Shown here: piece after piece, positions 52,103 to 61,469 of the stretch | Layout of the letters: each line of letters opens with the position of its first letter | Position numbering within the stretch: position 1 is the stretch's first letter | Origin: Clostridium sp. 1001275B_160808_H3 | Lineage (GTDB): Bacteria > Bacillota > Clostridia > Clostridiales > Clostridiaceae | Assembly (NCBI RefSeq): GCF_015550425.1 | Contig: NZ_JADNAT010000005.1 | Span: 132,852-196,851 of the forward strand | Direction of reading: 5' to 3' | DNA length: 64,000 bases | Notes under the pieces: generated by a model | Told to the model about the DNA's origin: nothing | The model's input: only the letters and a program-made list of their open reading frames with translations | Databases searched by the model: none | Made by a program: the position numbers and the translations under genes

Positions 52103-53902
52103 ATGAGGGATATATATCCATGGATATATTTAGATTGTAAAGAGAACTTGTGGAAGTTTTCTTTAAACAATAATAAAGAGTTAAGCTATGGGATTATGTA
52201 TAAGGAAGGAAAATGGACTAAGGAAATTTTAATTGATACAAAGGTTCTTGGATTTGCTATTTATATTGATGAAAATGAAGGAATACATTTGGTTTATAGC
52301 AATACTAAAGGCGAACTAAGATATTGTACAATGAAGAATAAACAATGGGTAGGAAAAACTATATATCAATTAGATAATAAAGATTTTGAAATAGAAAACT
52401 TGAAAGTTGAAATTATAGGGTCTAATATGCATATCTTCTATTTATTGGTAGGCAATGATGGAAGTGATCATGGAGTATTAATGCATTGCGTATGGAGTGG
52501 ACAAGAAACAACTATTAATAGATTAGCAGATATTATCTTAATTTCTAATCTAAAGGAATACTATTCTATAAATACAAACTATAAGGGCGATATTTATGTA
52601 TTCTTCCTTTCAGATGAAGGAGATGAAATATCTTTAAATTATTGTACTTTTGAAAATAATAGATGGATACAATTAAAAAGGCTCTATGGAATTCAGGGAG
52701 AAGATATAGGATTTGAAGTTGTTATTGATAAGCATGATATTCATATATTAAATAAATCCAGAGAAGGTTTAATATATTCTTTAGATCATGTTTACATAGA
52801 CTCTATTGGGAATGTGAAGGATTTTAAAATATATGAAATTAAAAGTAATTTATTAGAACCTTTATTATTTATTGAAAGTAATAAATTATGTTCTTGTTGG
52901 TTAGAAAATGATAAGATTTTTTATTCGATTTTCAATAAAGATAAATGGGAAGATCCTGTTTACTTTGATAGAGGGAATAATGATACATTGGGAAAATATA
53001 ATGCTTTTATTTGTACTGATAATGATAGGTATATTAAAGAAAAAAAGGTTTATGGAACTGATAATTTAGATATGAAGATATATGACCCAAGTGAATTTTT
53101 AATTACTATGAAAGATTCATTAAGACATGATAAAAGTAAATATGAAGGAAATTCTTATTCTGAAAATGAACTAGTTGAAAGCTTAAAGTCGGAACTATCT
53201 AAAGAAAAAGTAGAAAATAATAACCTAGTGAATAGAATAGCGCATCTAAATTTGAGGTTGCAAAAAAATCAAAAGTTTATGGAGGAATATGAACAACAAA
53301 TAGCTAGAACAATAGAGCAAAAAAGGAAGGCAGAAGAAAATTGTAATGTATTTTTGGAGCTACAAAAAAAGATTCAAAAGGATCTTGAAAATGCAAATAG
53401 TCAGTTATTAGAGATGAGGGAATCAAAAGAAAAACTTGAGGATAGTATGAAAGATTATGAAGATGAAATTATATCACTAAAAAATCAATTAGAATTAGCA
53501 AATGATAAGATTTATAAATTATCATTTGAGCTTAAGGAAATAAATAAAAAAAATCAAGAAGAAAAAGACGCTAGGTTAATAGTAGAAGATAATTTAAAGG
53601 GAATTCTAAAAGAAAATGCTTCAATCATAATAGAAATAACTTTAGTGAAGGAAGAAAATAAAAAAATAATCTCTGAATTAGTAGATAAAAATAAACAATT
53701 AATAGAAGAAAAGGAGTATAAGCTGCAAATAGAAAATAAATTAAAATACTTGGAAGAAGAAAATATGTTAATAAAAGAAGAAACTAGGGTAATAACTGAA
53801 GAAAATAATAGATTAAAAGTAGAATTAGATCTAGAGAGAAACCAATCGGTTATGGATAGGCTACTAAGAAGAAGAGCTAGTAGTAATCAAAATAATTTTT
53901 AA
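52103..53902 (+). CDS. W-repeat (propeller-like) plus coiled-coil protein, copy 1
   Basis: A 599-residue protein without signal peptide. The N-terminal half (about 1-330) has roughly six 50-residue repeats, each with a small strand and a Gly/Asn-rich turn before Trp: KEGKWTKEILID, KNKQWVGKTIYQ, ENNRWIQLKRLYG and NKDKWEDPVYFD are the clearest. This suggests a six-bladed beta-propeller. The second half (about 365-590) is an almost unbroken coiled coil with heptads of L, I, V and charged residues. A tail of RRRASSNQNN follows. A paralog lies at 55827-57398. The ATG at 52103 is used instead of the GTG at 52097. Function unknown; a structural spore protein is inferred from context. Confidence 0.7.
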   Translation: MRDIYPWIYLDCKENLWKFSLNNNKELSYGIMYKEGKWTKEILIDTKVLGFAIYIDENEGIHLVYSNTKGELRYCTMKNKQWVGKTIYQLDNKDFEIENLKVEIIGSNMHIFYLLVGNDGSDHGVLMHCVWSGQETTINRLADIILISNLKEYYSINTNYKGDIYVFFLSDEGDEISLNYCTFENNRWIQLKRLYGIQGEDIGFEVVIDKHDIHILNKSREGLIYSLDHVYIDSIGNVKDFKIYEIKSNLLEPLLFIESNKLCSCWLENDKIFYSIFNKDKWEDPVYFDRGNNDTLGKYNAFICTDNDRYIKEKKVYGTDNLDMKIYDPSEFLITMKDSLRHDKSKYEGNSYSENELVESLKSELSKEKVENNNLVNRIAHLNLRLQKNQKFMEEYEQQIARTIEQKRKAEENCNVFLELQKKIQKDLENANSQLLEMRESKEKLEDSMKDYEDEIISLKNQLELANDKIYKLSFELKEINKKNQEEKDARLIVEDNLKGILKENASIIIEITLVKEENKKIISELVDKNKQLIEEKEYKLQIENKLKYLEEENMLIKEETRVITEENNRLKVELDLERNQSVMDRLLRRRASSNQNNF

Positions 53903-54000
53903 ATATATGGCGCAAATTAGCGCTGAGTAACCTAGAGTATTTTAGAGCATACAATATAAGGAAAAATCGATGAAAATCTAGGAAGTTAAAGGAGAAAATT

Positions 54001-54270
54001 ATGAGATTGGAAGACTATGATTATGTAATGGCATTTACATCTCATTATAGAGCTGTATATATGTATGATAGATTAACTCAAAAGAAAATAGAAGTAAAAT
54101 TAGTTACGGCACCAAATAAGGTTAATATTAGCTGTACACAAGCATTAAAGTTTAAAGAAAAAGATAAAGAGGAAATAGAAAAAGAATTAGCAAAGAATAA
54201 TATATATCCAACTGCAGTATTTAAGGTAATAAAAGAAGGAAAAAAAGAAACTTATGAGTTAATTGAATAA
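54001..54270 (+). CDS. DUF3343 protein (putative sulfur/selenium carrier)
   Basis: An 89-residue protein matching the DUF3343 pattern: a VMAFTSHYRAVYMYDRL start, KLVTAPNKVNISCTQALKF with Cys45, then a short alpha/beta C-terminus. DUF3343 proteins are suggested to carry persulfide or selenide sulfur/selenium and often sit with an EF2568-like cysteine desulfurase, as found at 47862-49001, about 5 kb away. It is flanked by propeller/coiled-coil genes on both sides. The ribosome site is AAAGGAGAAAATT. Confidence 0.8.
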   Translation: MRLEDYDYVMAFTSHYRAVYMYDRLTQKKIEVKLVTAPNKVNISCTQALKFKEKDKEEIEKELAKNNIYPTAVFKVIKEGKKETYELIE

Positions 54271-54331
54271 GGAGAAAATAACTTTATTTAGCTAGAGAAT
54301 TAAGTATTATTAAGCAATTAAAAGGGGGGAA

Positions 54332-55834
54332 GTGGAATCCTTGGTTAATGTAAGTAAAAAGATTATCTATTATGTATCTAACTTAGGTGCTGATAAAGTA
54401 TCTATAATTGATGGAAATAGTTATAGTGTTATAAAAGAAGTTGAAGTTGGTTCTAGGCCTCAAGATATTGTTGTAGATGAAAAAAATAATGTTTATATTG
54501 CAACAGATAGAAATAGTAAAGTTACACTTATTGACCATTTATATAATACTAATAAAACTTGGAGTATGCCTAATAATGGAAGTATAAAATTGGATTCCAT
54601 TTCTCAAAAAATTTATGTTTGTAATACAGAAGAAATATGTATTTATAATATAAGTAGTGGAGAAATACTTGGAAGAATAACAGGATTTATTGCTGCAGAT
54701 AGCATGGAACTTGATAAGAGTAGAAAAAAATTATTTGTACTTGATATTTTTCAAAATGAAATAAAAGTTTATGATACTACAGATTTTAAATTAATTAAAG
54801 AATACAAGGAAGTTGGAAATACTCCAAGCTATATTTTTATGGGAGAAAACGAACGATATTTATATATTTCAAATAAAGGATTAAATAGAGGTTCTTATAG
54901 TGGAAATATCTCTATATTAGATCTTGAAACTGGAAAAATTTCATATATAAATTTCCAAGAAGGATCAAGTATTATTGATTTAGATGGAAATGAAAATTTT
55001 TTATATGCAGCAAATAATGGATTACATAGAATTGAAGTTATAGATATAATAAATAAAAAATGTATAGCGAGTATTAGTACAACTTTGCCAGAATTACAGA
55101 GGATTAGGCTATCTCCTGATGAAAAACTACTTTTAGTAACTAGTAAAAATAGTGAAGGAAAAGGAGTACTTGATAGAATAGATATTTCTAAAAATGTTAT
55201 TTTAGATACTTTCATTTTTGATGAAAAGAATATAGTTCCATATGATATAGGTATTGTTATAGAAAATAAAAAGATAGAAGAAAAAAATTATATTTCTATG
55301 AATTCAAATGATAAGTTGCAATATGAAAATGGAAGCACTATATTAGCAAGGAAAGTTTTATCAACTTACAAAGAAAAGATAAATTTTACCCAAGTATGTA
55401 TGGAAATATCATTGAAAGATGATGAAAGTCTAAGGATAGAAGATATTATTTTTGAAAATTGTAATGTTATAGAAGAAAGCAAAAGTAGAAAAATTTTAGA
55501 GAGTAAAGAGAAGTATTTAATACTAGAGTATGACTTTTATATTCCATACTATATAAAATGTAAAAATCAAAATGAAGAAAAATATATAATTGAAGGAAAG
55601 CTTAAAGGAAAACAAAAAGCCAGATTATATGTTTCAGATTATAAGGAAGGTAACGGAGTAGAATATGTAGTAAAATCATTAACTAAGCTAATAAGTTCTC
55701 CAATAAAAAAAGATAACCTTATTACGTTTGATGTTAGCTCTATAATTTCCACACATGCAATTATAGAGGATCTAGTAGTCATACCATTTTGTAATCGGTG
55801 TATGGAATTTAAGGGAGATATTAGTTATGAATGA
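54332..55834 (+). CDS. YVTN beta-propeller protein with C-terminal spore-coat-like domain
   Basis: A 500-residue protein. The first 300 residues form a YVTN-type propeller (YYVSNLGADKVSIIDGNSYSVIKEVEVGSRPQDIVVDE, ...YLYISNKGL...). The last 190 residues resemble the core of the MSINFKKF proteins: VCMEISLKDDESLRIED, YLILEYDFYIPYYIKCKNQNEEKYIIEGKLKGK and LVVIPFCNRC, mirroring VCIEVPKVFDQ, IILNYVISFYSDY and LLIPAYDYCP. So a propeller is joined to that domain. The GTG at 54332 sits very close to its ribosome site (AAAGGGGGG); a TTG at 54341 is a second option. It overlaps the next gene by 8 bases. Confidence 0.7.
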   Translation: MESLVNVSKKIIYYVSNLGADKVSIIDGNSYSVIKEVEVGSRPQDIVVDEKNNVYIATDRNSKVTLIDHLYNTNKTWSMPNNGSIKLDSISQKIYVCNTEEICIYNISSGEILGRITGFIAADSMELDKSRKKLFVLDIFQNEIKVYDTTDFKLIKEYKEVGNTPSYIFMGENERYLYISNKGLNRGSYSGNISILDLETGKISYINFQEGSSIIDLDGNENFLYAANNGLHRIEVIDIINKKCIASISTTLPELQRIRLSPDEKLLLVTSKNSEGKGVLDRIDISKNVILDTFIFDEKNIVPYDIGIVIENKKIEEKNYISMNSNDKLQYENGSTILARKVLSTYKEKINFTQVCMEISLKDDESLRIEDIIFENCNVIEESKSRKILESKEKYLILEYDFYIPYYIKCKNQNEEKYIIEGKLKGKQKARLYVSDYKEGNGVEYVVKSLTKLISSPIKKDNLITFDVSSIISTHAIIEDLVVIPFCNRCMEFKGDISYE

Positions 55835-57398
55835 AAAAAAATGTGATTGCTTTTTAGTAAGAAATAAAATGAACAGTTTACTAAGATTTTCATATAGCAA
55901 TAGTCTTGGAATATATTATCAGACATTTAGAAATGGGAAATGGCAAGAAAAAGATATTATTTATAAAGAAAGTTTTGAAACTTTTTATGTTATAGAAGAT
56001 TTTAATGGTAATGTAAATGTACTATGTCAGGATGTTTGTGGAGATGTTGTTTTATGTACATTAGATGATAGTAGGTGGAAGTATAAAACTCTACTTCATA
56101 TGAAATATAATGAAATAATGCCCATAGAATTAAAAGCTTTTTTTATAGGGAAAAAGATACATTTTTTATATAATTTAATAAATGAAAATGATGAAACTCA
56201 AATGATAATACATCAACATAATAAGAGATTAAATGATCTAGCACCATCAGAGGTTCTTATTACCTTAGACTGTTACTCAAATCTATCTTATTATATTTCT
56301 CAAAGTTACAATTATTGTGTAGTTTTAATAAATACTATGTCATATGGTATATATAAACTGAGCTCAAGAGTATTTAATATATCTAAAGATCTTTGGGAAA
56401 AAGAAATGATTATATATATATCTAGATTACCTTATAAAGATTTTTCTTTTTGTGTATTAGAAAATAGATGTCATTATCTTATTGTTACTGAAGAGAATAA
56501 TCTTAATGTATTAATTTATCAATATAAAGATATATTAAGTGATAAACAAAAAGAATTACAAAAAAATTTAATATTATTTGAAAATGAAAAAGTTGATTCA
56601 TGTACAATACTAACTTTAGATAAAGTATTATGGGCATTATGGATAAGTGACAAAAAGTTATATGGATGTTTTTCTAAAAACAATGGACAAGACTTTAGTA
56701 ATCCAGCAGTATACAAAATTTTTGAGGATATAATGCCTACCAAAGCTTATTATAAAGAGTTTATAGAAGAAAATAGATATATAGATAATGAAATATATAT
56801 TATTAATTATAATAATGAAGTGAATTTATTTTTACATGAACTTTTGATTGCTAAAGTGGATTTAGATATAGATAGCAACAAGCAAGATGTAGGCTTTGAA
56901 GATATACTTTATGGAAATATAGAAATAAGTTACAAAGATATAGATAATAAAAGCAGAGATTTAATTAGTTTAGATAAGGAAGTAAAAGATAATTATGAAC
57001 ATATTGAAGTTTCTAGTACAGAAAAATTACAAAATGAAATTAAATGTCAAAATGAAAAAATAATAAAGTTAGATAATAAAATAAAAATGTTGAATAATAC
57101 CATAGGTAAACAAAAGAATGAATTAGCAAGTCTAAGATATACCCTTAATAAGGAAAAGGAAAAAGTTTATAGAATTAATAAAGATAATAATAGTTTAAAA
57201 GAAAAAAATGAGTTTTTAGAAAAGAAATTATTATTAAAAGATAAAGAAAAGCTATCACTTGAAAAAAGATTAATAGAAAAGAATAAGGAAAATGAAAATC
57301 TAAAACAAGAAATAAATGAAAAAAACTCTAACAATAAAGATAAAACTAGGGAAGAAAAATTCTCAATAAAAAAATGGATTTTTGATAATAAAGGATAA
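55827..57398 (+). CDS. W-repeat (propeller-like) plus coiled-coil protein, copy 2
   Basis: A 523-residue paralog of the protein at 52103-53902: repeats such as NGKWQEKDIIYK, DSRWKYKTLLH, SKDLWEKEMIIY and NNGQDFSNPAVYK occur in the first 330 residues, and a heptad-rich coiled coil occupies about 400-505. The C-terminus is basic (FSIKKWIFDNKG). No signal peptide. It overlaps the YVTN gene by 8 bases, so the two are translationally coupled. It is probably the last gene of the spore-surface cluster. Confidence 0.7.
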   Translation: MNEKKCDCFLVRNKMNSLLRFSYSNSLGIYYQTFRNGKWQEKDIIYKESFETFYVIEDFNGNVNVLCQDVCGDVVLCTLDDSRWKYKTLLHMKYNEIMPIELKAFFIGKKIHFLYNLINENDETQMIIHQHNKRLNDLAPSEVLITLDCYSNLSYYISQSYNYCVVLINTMSYGIYKLSSRVFNISKDLWEKEMIIYISRLPYKDFSFCVLENRCHYLIVTEENNLNVLIYQYKDILSDKQKELQKNLILFENEKVDSCTILTLDKVLWALWISDKKLYGCFSKNNGQDFSNPAVYKIFEDIMPTKAYYKEFIEENRYIDNEIYIINYNNEVNLFLHELLIAKVDLDIDSNKQDVGFEDILYGNIEISYKDIDNKSRDLISLDKEVKDNYEHIEVSSTEKLQNEIKCQNEKIIKLDNKIKMLNNTIGKQKNELASLRYTLNKEKEKVYRINKDNNSLKEKNEFLEKKLLLKDKEKLSLEKRLIEKNKENENLKQEINEKNSNNKDKTREEKFSIKKWIFDNKG

Positions 57399-57482
57399 AA
57401 TATAGTAACAATATTTAAATTTAAAGAATAAAGTATGAAATTGAGAAAACTAATATATAAAAAATAAAAAGGAGGGAATTGA

Positions 57483-59162
57483 GTGGAATATAATATTTTA
57501 ATTGGTGGAAGTGCTGGGCAAGGACTTGATACATTAAGCGATTTTTTAGAAAAATCAATAAAGAAGTTTGGATTTTATGTTTTTTCAAATAAGGATTATA
57601 TGTCAAGGGTTAGAGGCGGACATAACTTTATACAAATAAGATTTGGAGAAAATAAAATATATTCACATAAGAATGAGGTAGATTTAATACTTGCTTTAGA
57701 TGAAAATACAATCGTATATCATAAAGATAAATTAAAAAATGATGGAATTATAATATCAGATAAGAGCATAAAATTTGAAGATGAAAAAGTTAAAAAGTTG
57801 CCTCTTATAGAAACTGCAAAGAAATTAAGTTTATCTAAGGCATTTACATCAGTAGCAGCAGGAGTAATATTAAAATATTTTTCAATAAGCTTAGATAATA
57901 TTGATAAATACTTTAGTAATAAGCTATCAGAAGATGTAAGAAGTAAAAATATACAAGCAGTTAGATTAGGATATGATTTAATTGAATCAAAGTATAAAAT
58001 GCAAGGAAATGATTTAAGTAATTATATATTAATAAATGGTAATAGCGCTATTGCATTAGGGGCTATTGCTGGAGGATTAGATTTTTACTCTGCATATCCA
58101 ATGACACCGGCAACTAGTATAATGACTTATTTATCTAAAAAACAAGTAGAAACAGGAATGGTTGTTGATCAAGCAGAAGATGAAATAGCAGCTATAAATT
58201 TTGCAATTGGGGCTTCATATGCAGGAGCAAGAGCTATGACTGGAAGTTCTGGTGGTGGAGTTTCATTAATGGTAGAAGCATTTGGCCTTTCAGGTATAAC
58301 AGAAACACCAATAGTTATAGTAGATTCTCAAAGGCCAGGGCCAGCAACAGGGCTTCCAACAAGAACAGAGCAAAGCGATTTAAGCTTTTTATTAACAGCA
58401 TCTCAAGGTGAATTCCCAAGAATATTAATAAGCGTTAGAAATGCTGAAGATGCATTTTATAAAACTGTTAAAGCATTAAATTTAGCTGATAAATATCAAA
58501 CTGTTGTAATCTTATTAACAGACCAATATTTAGCTGATGCAAATATAACAATTCCTAAATATGATTTAGATAATATTAAAATAGAAAGATATATCTCAAA
58601 TGGAGAAGACCTAAAAGAAGATGAGGAATATAAGAGATATAAGGTAACTCAAAGTGGAATATCTCCTAGAATGATTCCGGGTAATTCTAAACATCAAGTA
58701 GTTTTAGTAGATAGTGATGAGCATACCGAAGAAGCACATATAACAGAATCAGCAGAAGTTAGAAATGCGCAAATGGAAAAAAGAATGAAAAAGTTAGAAC
58801 TTATTAAAAAAGATATTGAAGAACCAGAATTTATGGGTAAGGAAGATTTAGAAATTCTATTATTAGGATTTGGATCAACTTATGGAGCATTAAAAGATGC
58901 AGTTGATGAATTAAATAGCCAAGGTAAAAAGGTTGGGGCTTTGAGTTTCGGAGATATATATCCATTACCACAAGAAAGATTAAAAAAATATTCAAAACAA
59001 GCTAAAGAAATTATAAATGTTGAGCAAAACTTTACAGGACAATTAGGTAAGTTAGTAACTCAAGAAACTGGAATATTAATGACCAATAGTATCTTGAGAT
59101 ATGATGGAAGACAAATATGTGGAAGTGATATAGTAATGAAACTAAGAGAGGAGGAGTTTTAA
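57483..59162 (+). CDS. 2-oxoacid:ferredoxin oxidoreductase, fused gamma-alpha subunit
   Basis: A 559-residue protein. Residues 1-180 form the gamma domain (ILIGGSAGQGLDTLSDFLEK, RVRGGHNFIQIRFG). Residues 185-559 form the alpha domain with YPMTPATSIM, the conserved GSSGGGVSLM and SQRPGPATGLPTRTEQSDL. The gamma-alpha fusion with a separate beta subunit is common in KorA/VorA-type enzymes of anaerobes. It oxidatively decarboxylates a 2-oxoacid (2-oxoglutarate, pyruvate or a branched-chain oxoacid) with CoA and ferredoxin. The GTG start follows GGAGGG. The beta gene overlaps by one base. Confidence 0.9.
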   Translation: MEYNILIGGSAGQGLDTLSDFLEKSIKKFGFYVFSNKDYMSRVRGGHNFIQIRFGENKIYSHKNEVDLILALDENTIVYHKDKLKNDGIIISDKSIKFEDEKVKKLPLIETAKKLSLSKAFTSVAAGVILKYFSISLDNIDKYFSNKLSEDVRSKNIQAVRLGYDLIESKYKMQGNDLSNYILINGNSAIALGAIAGGLDFYSAYPMTPATSIMTYLSKKQVETGMVVDQAEDEIAAINFAIGASYAGARAMTGSSGGGVSLMVEAFGLSGITETPIVIVDSQRPGPATGLPTRTEQSDLSFLLTASQGEFPRILISVRNAEDAFYKTVKALNLADKYQTVVILLTDQYLADANITIPKYDLDNIKIERYISNGEDLKEDEEYKRYKVTQSGISPRMIPGNSKHQVVLVDSDEHTEEAHITESAEVRNAQMEKRMKKLELIKKDIEEPEFMGKEDLEILLLGFGSTYGALKDAVDELNSQGKKVGALSFGDIYPLPQERLKKYSKQAKEIINVEQNFTGQLGKLVTQETGILMTNSILRYDGRQICGSDIVMKLREEEF

Positions 59163-60031
59163 TGTTAGATTTAAATTTGTATAAGAGTAATGATGAGATT
59201 GCTTGGTGCCCAGGTTGTGGAAATTTTGGTATATTAGCAGCATTAAAAGAAACTTTAGCAGAGCTTGAATTAAAACCAGAAGATGTAGTTATAGTATCAG
59301 GAATTGGACAAGCCGCTAAAACTCCTCACTATTTAAAAGTAAATGGATTTAATGGACTTCATGGTAGAGCTTTACCACCAGCACAAGCTATAAAAATGGT
59401 TAATAAGAATCTTAAAGTTATTATAAATAGTGGTGATGGAGATTCATATGGTGAAGGCGGTAATCATTTTATTCATAATATAAGAAGAAATGTAGATATG
59501 GTACACCTTGTTCACGATAATCAAATTTATGGATTAACAAAAGGACAAGGCTCTCCTACAACTGCAAAAGGTCAGGTTACTTCTATGCAATTTGAAGGTG
59601 TATATTTAGAGCCAATAAATCCTTTAGCTGTAGCTATCAGTGCTGGAGCAACATTTGTAGCTAGAAGCTTTTCAGGCGATAAAGAGCATTTAAAATCGAT
59701 GATAAAAGCAGCAATGAATCATAATGGATATGCATTAGTAGATATAATGCAGCCATGTGTTGTATTTAATAAAGTAAATACATTTAAATGGTATAAGGAT
59801 AGAATATATAAGTTAGATGATAACTATGATAAAAGTAATAAAATAGAAGCGCTTAAAAAGGCTGAGGAATTTGGTGATGAAGGAATCCCAATAGGTATAA
59901 TATACAAAGATGATACTAAAGAAAGTTACCATGAAGTGCATCCAGTATTAAAGAGTGGAGTAAATTTAATAGATAGAAAATGGGCTGTTAAAGATACTGG
60001 AAAGTTTATAGATGAGTTTTTATATAATTAA
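59162..60031 (+). CDS. 2-oxoacid:ferredoxin oxidoreductase, beta subunit
   Basis: A 289-residue thiamine-diphosphate subunit. CPGCGNFG (Cys16, Cys19) supplies ligands of the [4Fe-4S] cluster, and the ThDP motif is SGDGDSYGEGGNH with the HDNQIYGLTKGQGSPTT loop. It starts with the overlap TAATG of the alpha gene stop, so the two are made in equal amounts. It is the catalytic partner of the gamma-alpha subunit. The oxoacid cannot be decided from sequence; no delta (ferredoxin-like) subunit is present. Confidence 0.93.
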   Translation: MLDLNLYKSNDEIAWCPGCGNFGILAALKETLAELELKPEDVVIVSGIGQAAKTPHYLKVNGFNGLHGRALPPAQAIKMVNKNLKVIINSGDGDSYGEGGNHFIHNIRRNVDMVHLVHDNQIYGLTKGQGSPTTAKGQVTSMQFEGVYLEPINPLAVAISAGATFVARSFSGDKEHLKSMIKAAMNHNGYALVDIMQPCVVFNKVNTFKWYKDRIYKLDDNYDKSNKIEALKKAEEFGDEGIPIGIIYKDDTKESYHEVHPVLKSGVNLIDRKWAVKDTGKFIDEFLYN

Positions 60032-60058
60032 AAGATATGAGTTGTAAATTAATTTTTT

Positions 60059-60098
60059 AAAATAGTAAGTAAATTTAAGTTTTACTTACTATTTTTTT
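60059..60098. terminator. Bidirectional terminator between the oxidoreductase and mnmH
   Basis: A 15-bp stem AAAATAGTAAGTAAA / TTTACTTACTATTTT has T runs on both strands, serving both convergent genes. Confidence 0.85.
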
Positions 60099-60105
60099 AT
60101 GTAAA

Positions 60106-61212
60106 TTATTTTAAGGTTTGAAAAAATTCTGTAACTTCTTTGGAGTTACCTCTAAAAATAATTTTATCTTTTATTTTTTCTAAAGAGTATTTATAAAGAG
60201 GATCATAGTATTCTTTAAGGAATACTTCTATCCAGCCTTTATGTGAATCAATATTATTAGTAGATAATTGATTTTTATAGGCTAAATTAAGTTCGTTTAG
60301 AACTTCTTTAAATCTATCTCCACCAAGCCTTTTCTTTAATCTATCCATGCTTGAGTATATGTAATTGAACCATTCGCTTAATCCAAGCTCATTACCGAAT
60401 TTGTTGATATATTCTATTTGAGAGTCTATAACATATTCTTTTAATGTATTTTCTACACGTTCTTCTAGTGATGCCTCCAAAAATACTACACTTCCGCTAT
60501 GAAAGTAGTTAAAAAAGTCCTGAGGAATAAAATTCTTTCCGATGTTTTTTCCTTCATCCTCAAAAATTATGTGCTTAAATTCATGTTCTGTGCATTTAAT
60601 TAAAGAATATGCTAAATTATTTTCAAAGTTAATTTGTGTAGGTTGAGGATCTGCATGGGAACCAAAAGAGGATCCCCTATGATTAGCTATTCCTTCTAAG
60701 TCTATTGAATTTTCTATTGTTTTTAAAACTATAGTCTTTCCAGAACCTGTGAAGCCTGTTAAAACAATAGGTTTATATTTTTGATTTTCTTTAGATAACG
60801 AATCTATAAGATAATTACGAAATGCCTTATACCCACCATCTAATCTATAAATTTCTCTGCCTAAAGCATCTGTAATCCATTCTTGAGCAATCCTTGAGCG
60901 TGAGCCACCCCTAAAGCAATATAACATAGTAGATGGATTAGATTTTATAAATTCAATCCAAGAATTTAATCTATCTTCTTTGATTTTACCTGATACTAAT
61001 TTATATCCAAGTTTTGTAGCTTCTTCATTTCCATTTTCTTTATAACAAATTCCTATAATATGTCTTTCTTCATTATTTAAAATTGGTGAATTAAAAGAAT
61101 TTAAAAATGCTCCTTTTTCATATTCAATAGGTGCTCGTACATCTATAAGTGGTATGTCTTCTAATACTATTTTTTTAAAATCATTTATTAATGGATATTT
61201 CATATTAATCAT
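60106..61212 (-). CDS. mnmH: tRNA 2-selenouridine synthase
   Basis: A 368-residue MnmH (SelU, YbbB) protein. The N-terminal rhodanese domain has the active Cys99 in YCFRGGSRS, and the second domain has the P-loop GFTGSGKT (153-160) and SSFGSHADPQPTQINFENN. It replaces the sulfur of 2-thiouridine at the wobble position of some tRNAs with selenium from selenophosphate, by way of a geranylated intermediate. This needs SelD, which is not in the window. The ATG at 61212 follows AAGGAAG. Its presence shows the organism likely uses selenium. Confidence 0.93.
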   Translation of the reverse strand: MINMKYPLINDFKKIVLEDIPLIDVRAPIEYEKGAFLNSFNSPILNNEERHIIGICYKENGNEEATKLGYKLVSGKIKEDRLNSWIEFIKSNPSTMLYCFRGGSRSRIAQEWITDALGREIYRLDGGYKAFRNYLIDSLSKENQKYKPIVLTGFTGSGKTIVLKTIENSIDLEGIANHRGSSFGSHADPQPTQINFENNLAYSLIKCTEHEFKHIIFEDEGKNIGKNFIPQDFFNYFHSGSVVFLEASLEERVENTLKEYVIDSQIEYINKFGNELGLSEWFNYIYSSMDRLKKRLGGDRFKEVLNELNLAYKNQLSTNNIDSHKGWIEVFLKEYYDPLYKYSLEKIKDKIIFRGNSKEVTEFFQTLK

Positions 61213-61376
61213 AATTCTTCCTTTTATTTTTGATATTTATTAATTATTACTATTTTTGGTAGGCTTTATTCAATATTATAAAATTTTATGTATATAATTT
61301 GCAATAAAGATTTTGAATTTAATAAATTTTGTTTAAAGTGAGAAAAATAAATAATATGATTACAGTATATATTGAG

Positions 61377-61431
61377 TTATGTGACATAGTCACATAAAAA
61401 TTGTTTTATATGCTGTAGAATAGTCACATAA
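61377..61431. promoter_or_regulatory. Crp/Fnr-like palindrome and half site upstream of the rhodanese gene
   Basis: The palindrome has 9-bp arms TTATGTGAC and GTCACATAA around ATA (61377-61397). A second GTCACATAA half site is at 61423-61431, 34 bases on. A -10-like TAGAAT lies at 61416-61421, so the start would be near 61427, about 40 bases from the palindrome centre, the usual place for a class II Crp/Fnr-type activator. The regulator is not identified. Confidence 0.55.
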
Positions 61432-61469
61432 TCAAAATAGTAAAATTTATTAATAGGAGTGAATGTAGA

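Noticed and set aside
54895-55215. 106-codon minus-strand frame inside the YVTN propeller gene
   Set aside because: Antisense shadow with Ser/Leu/Phe bias; no initiation signal.
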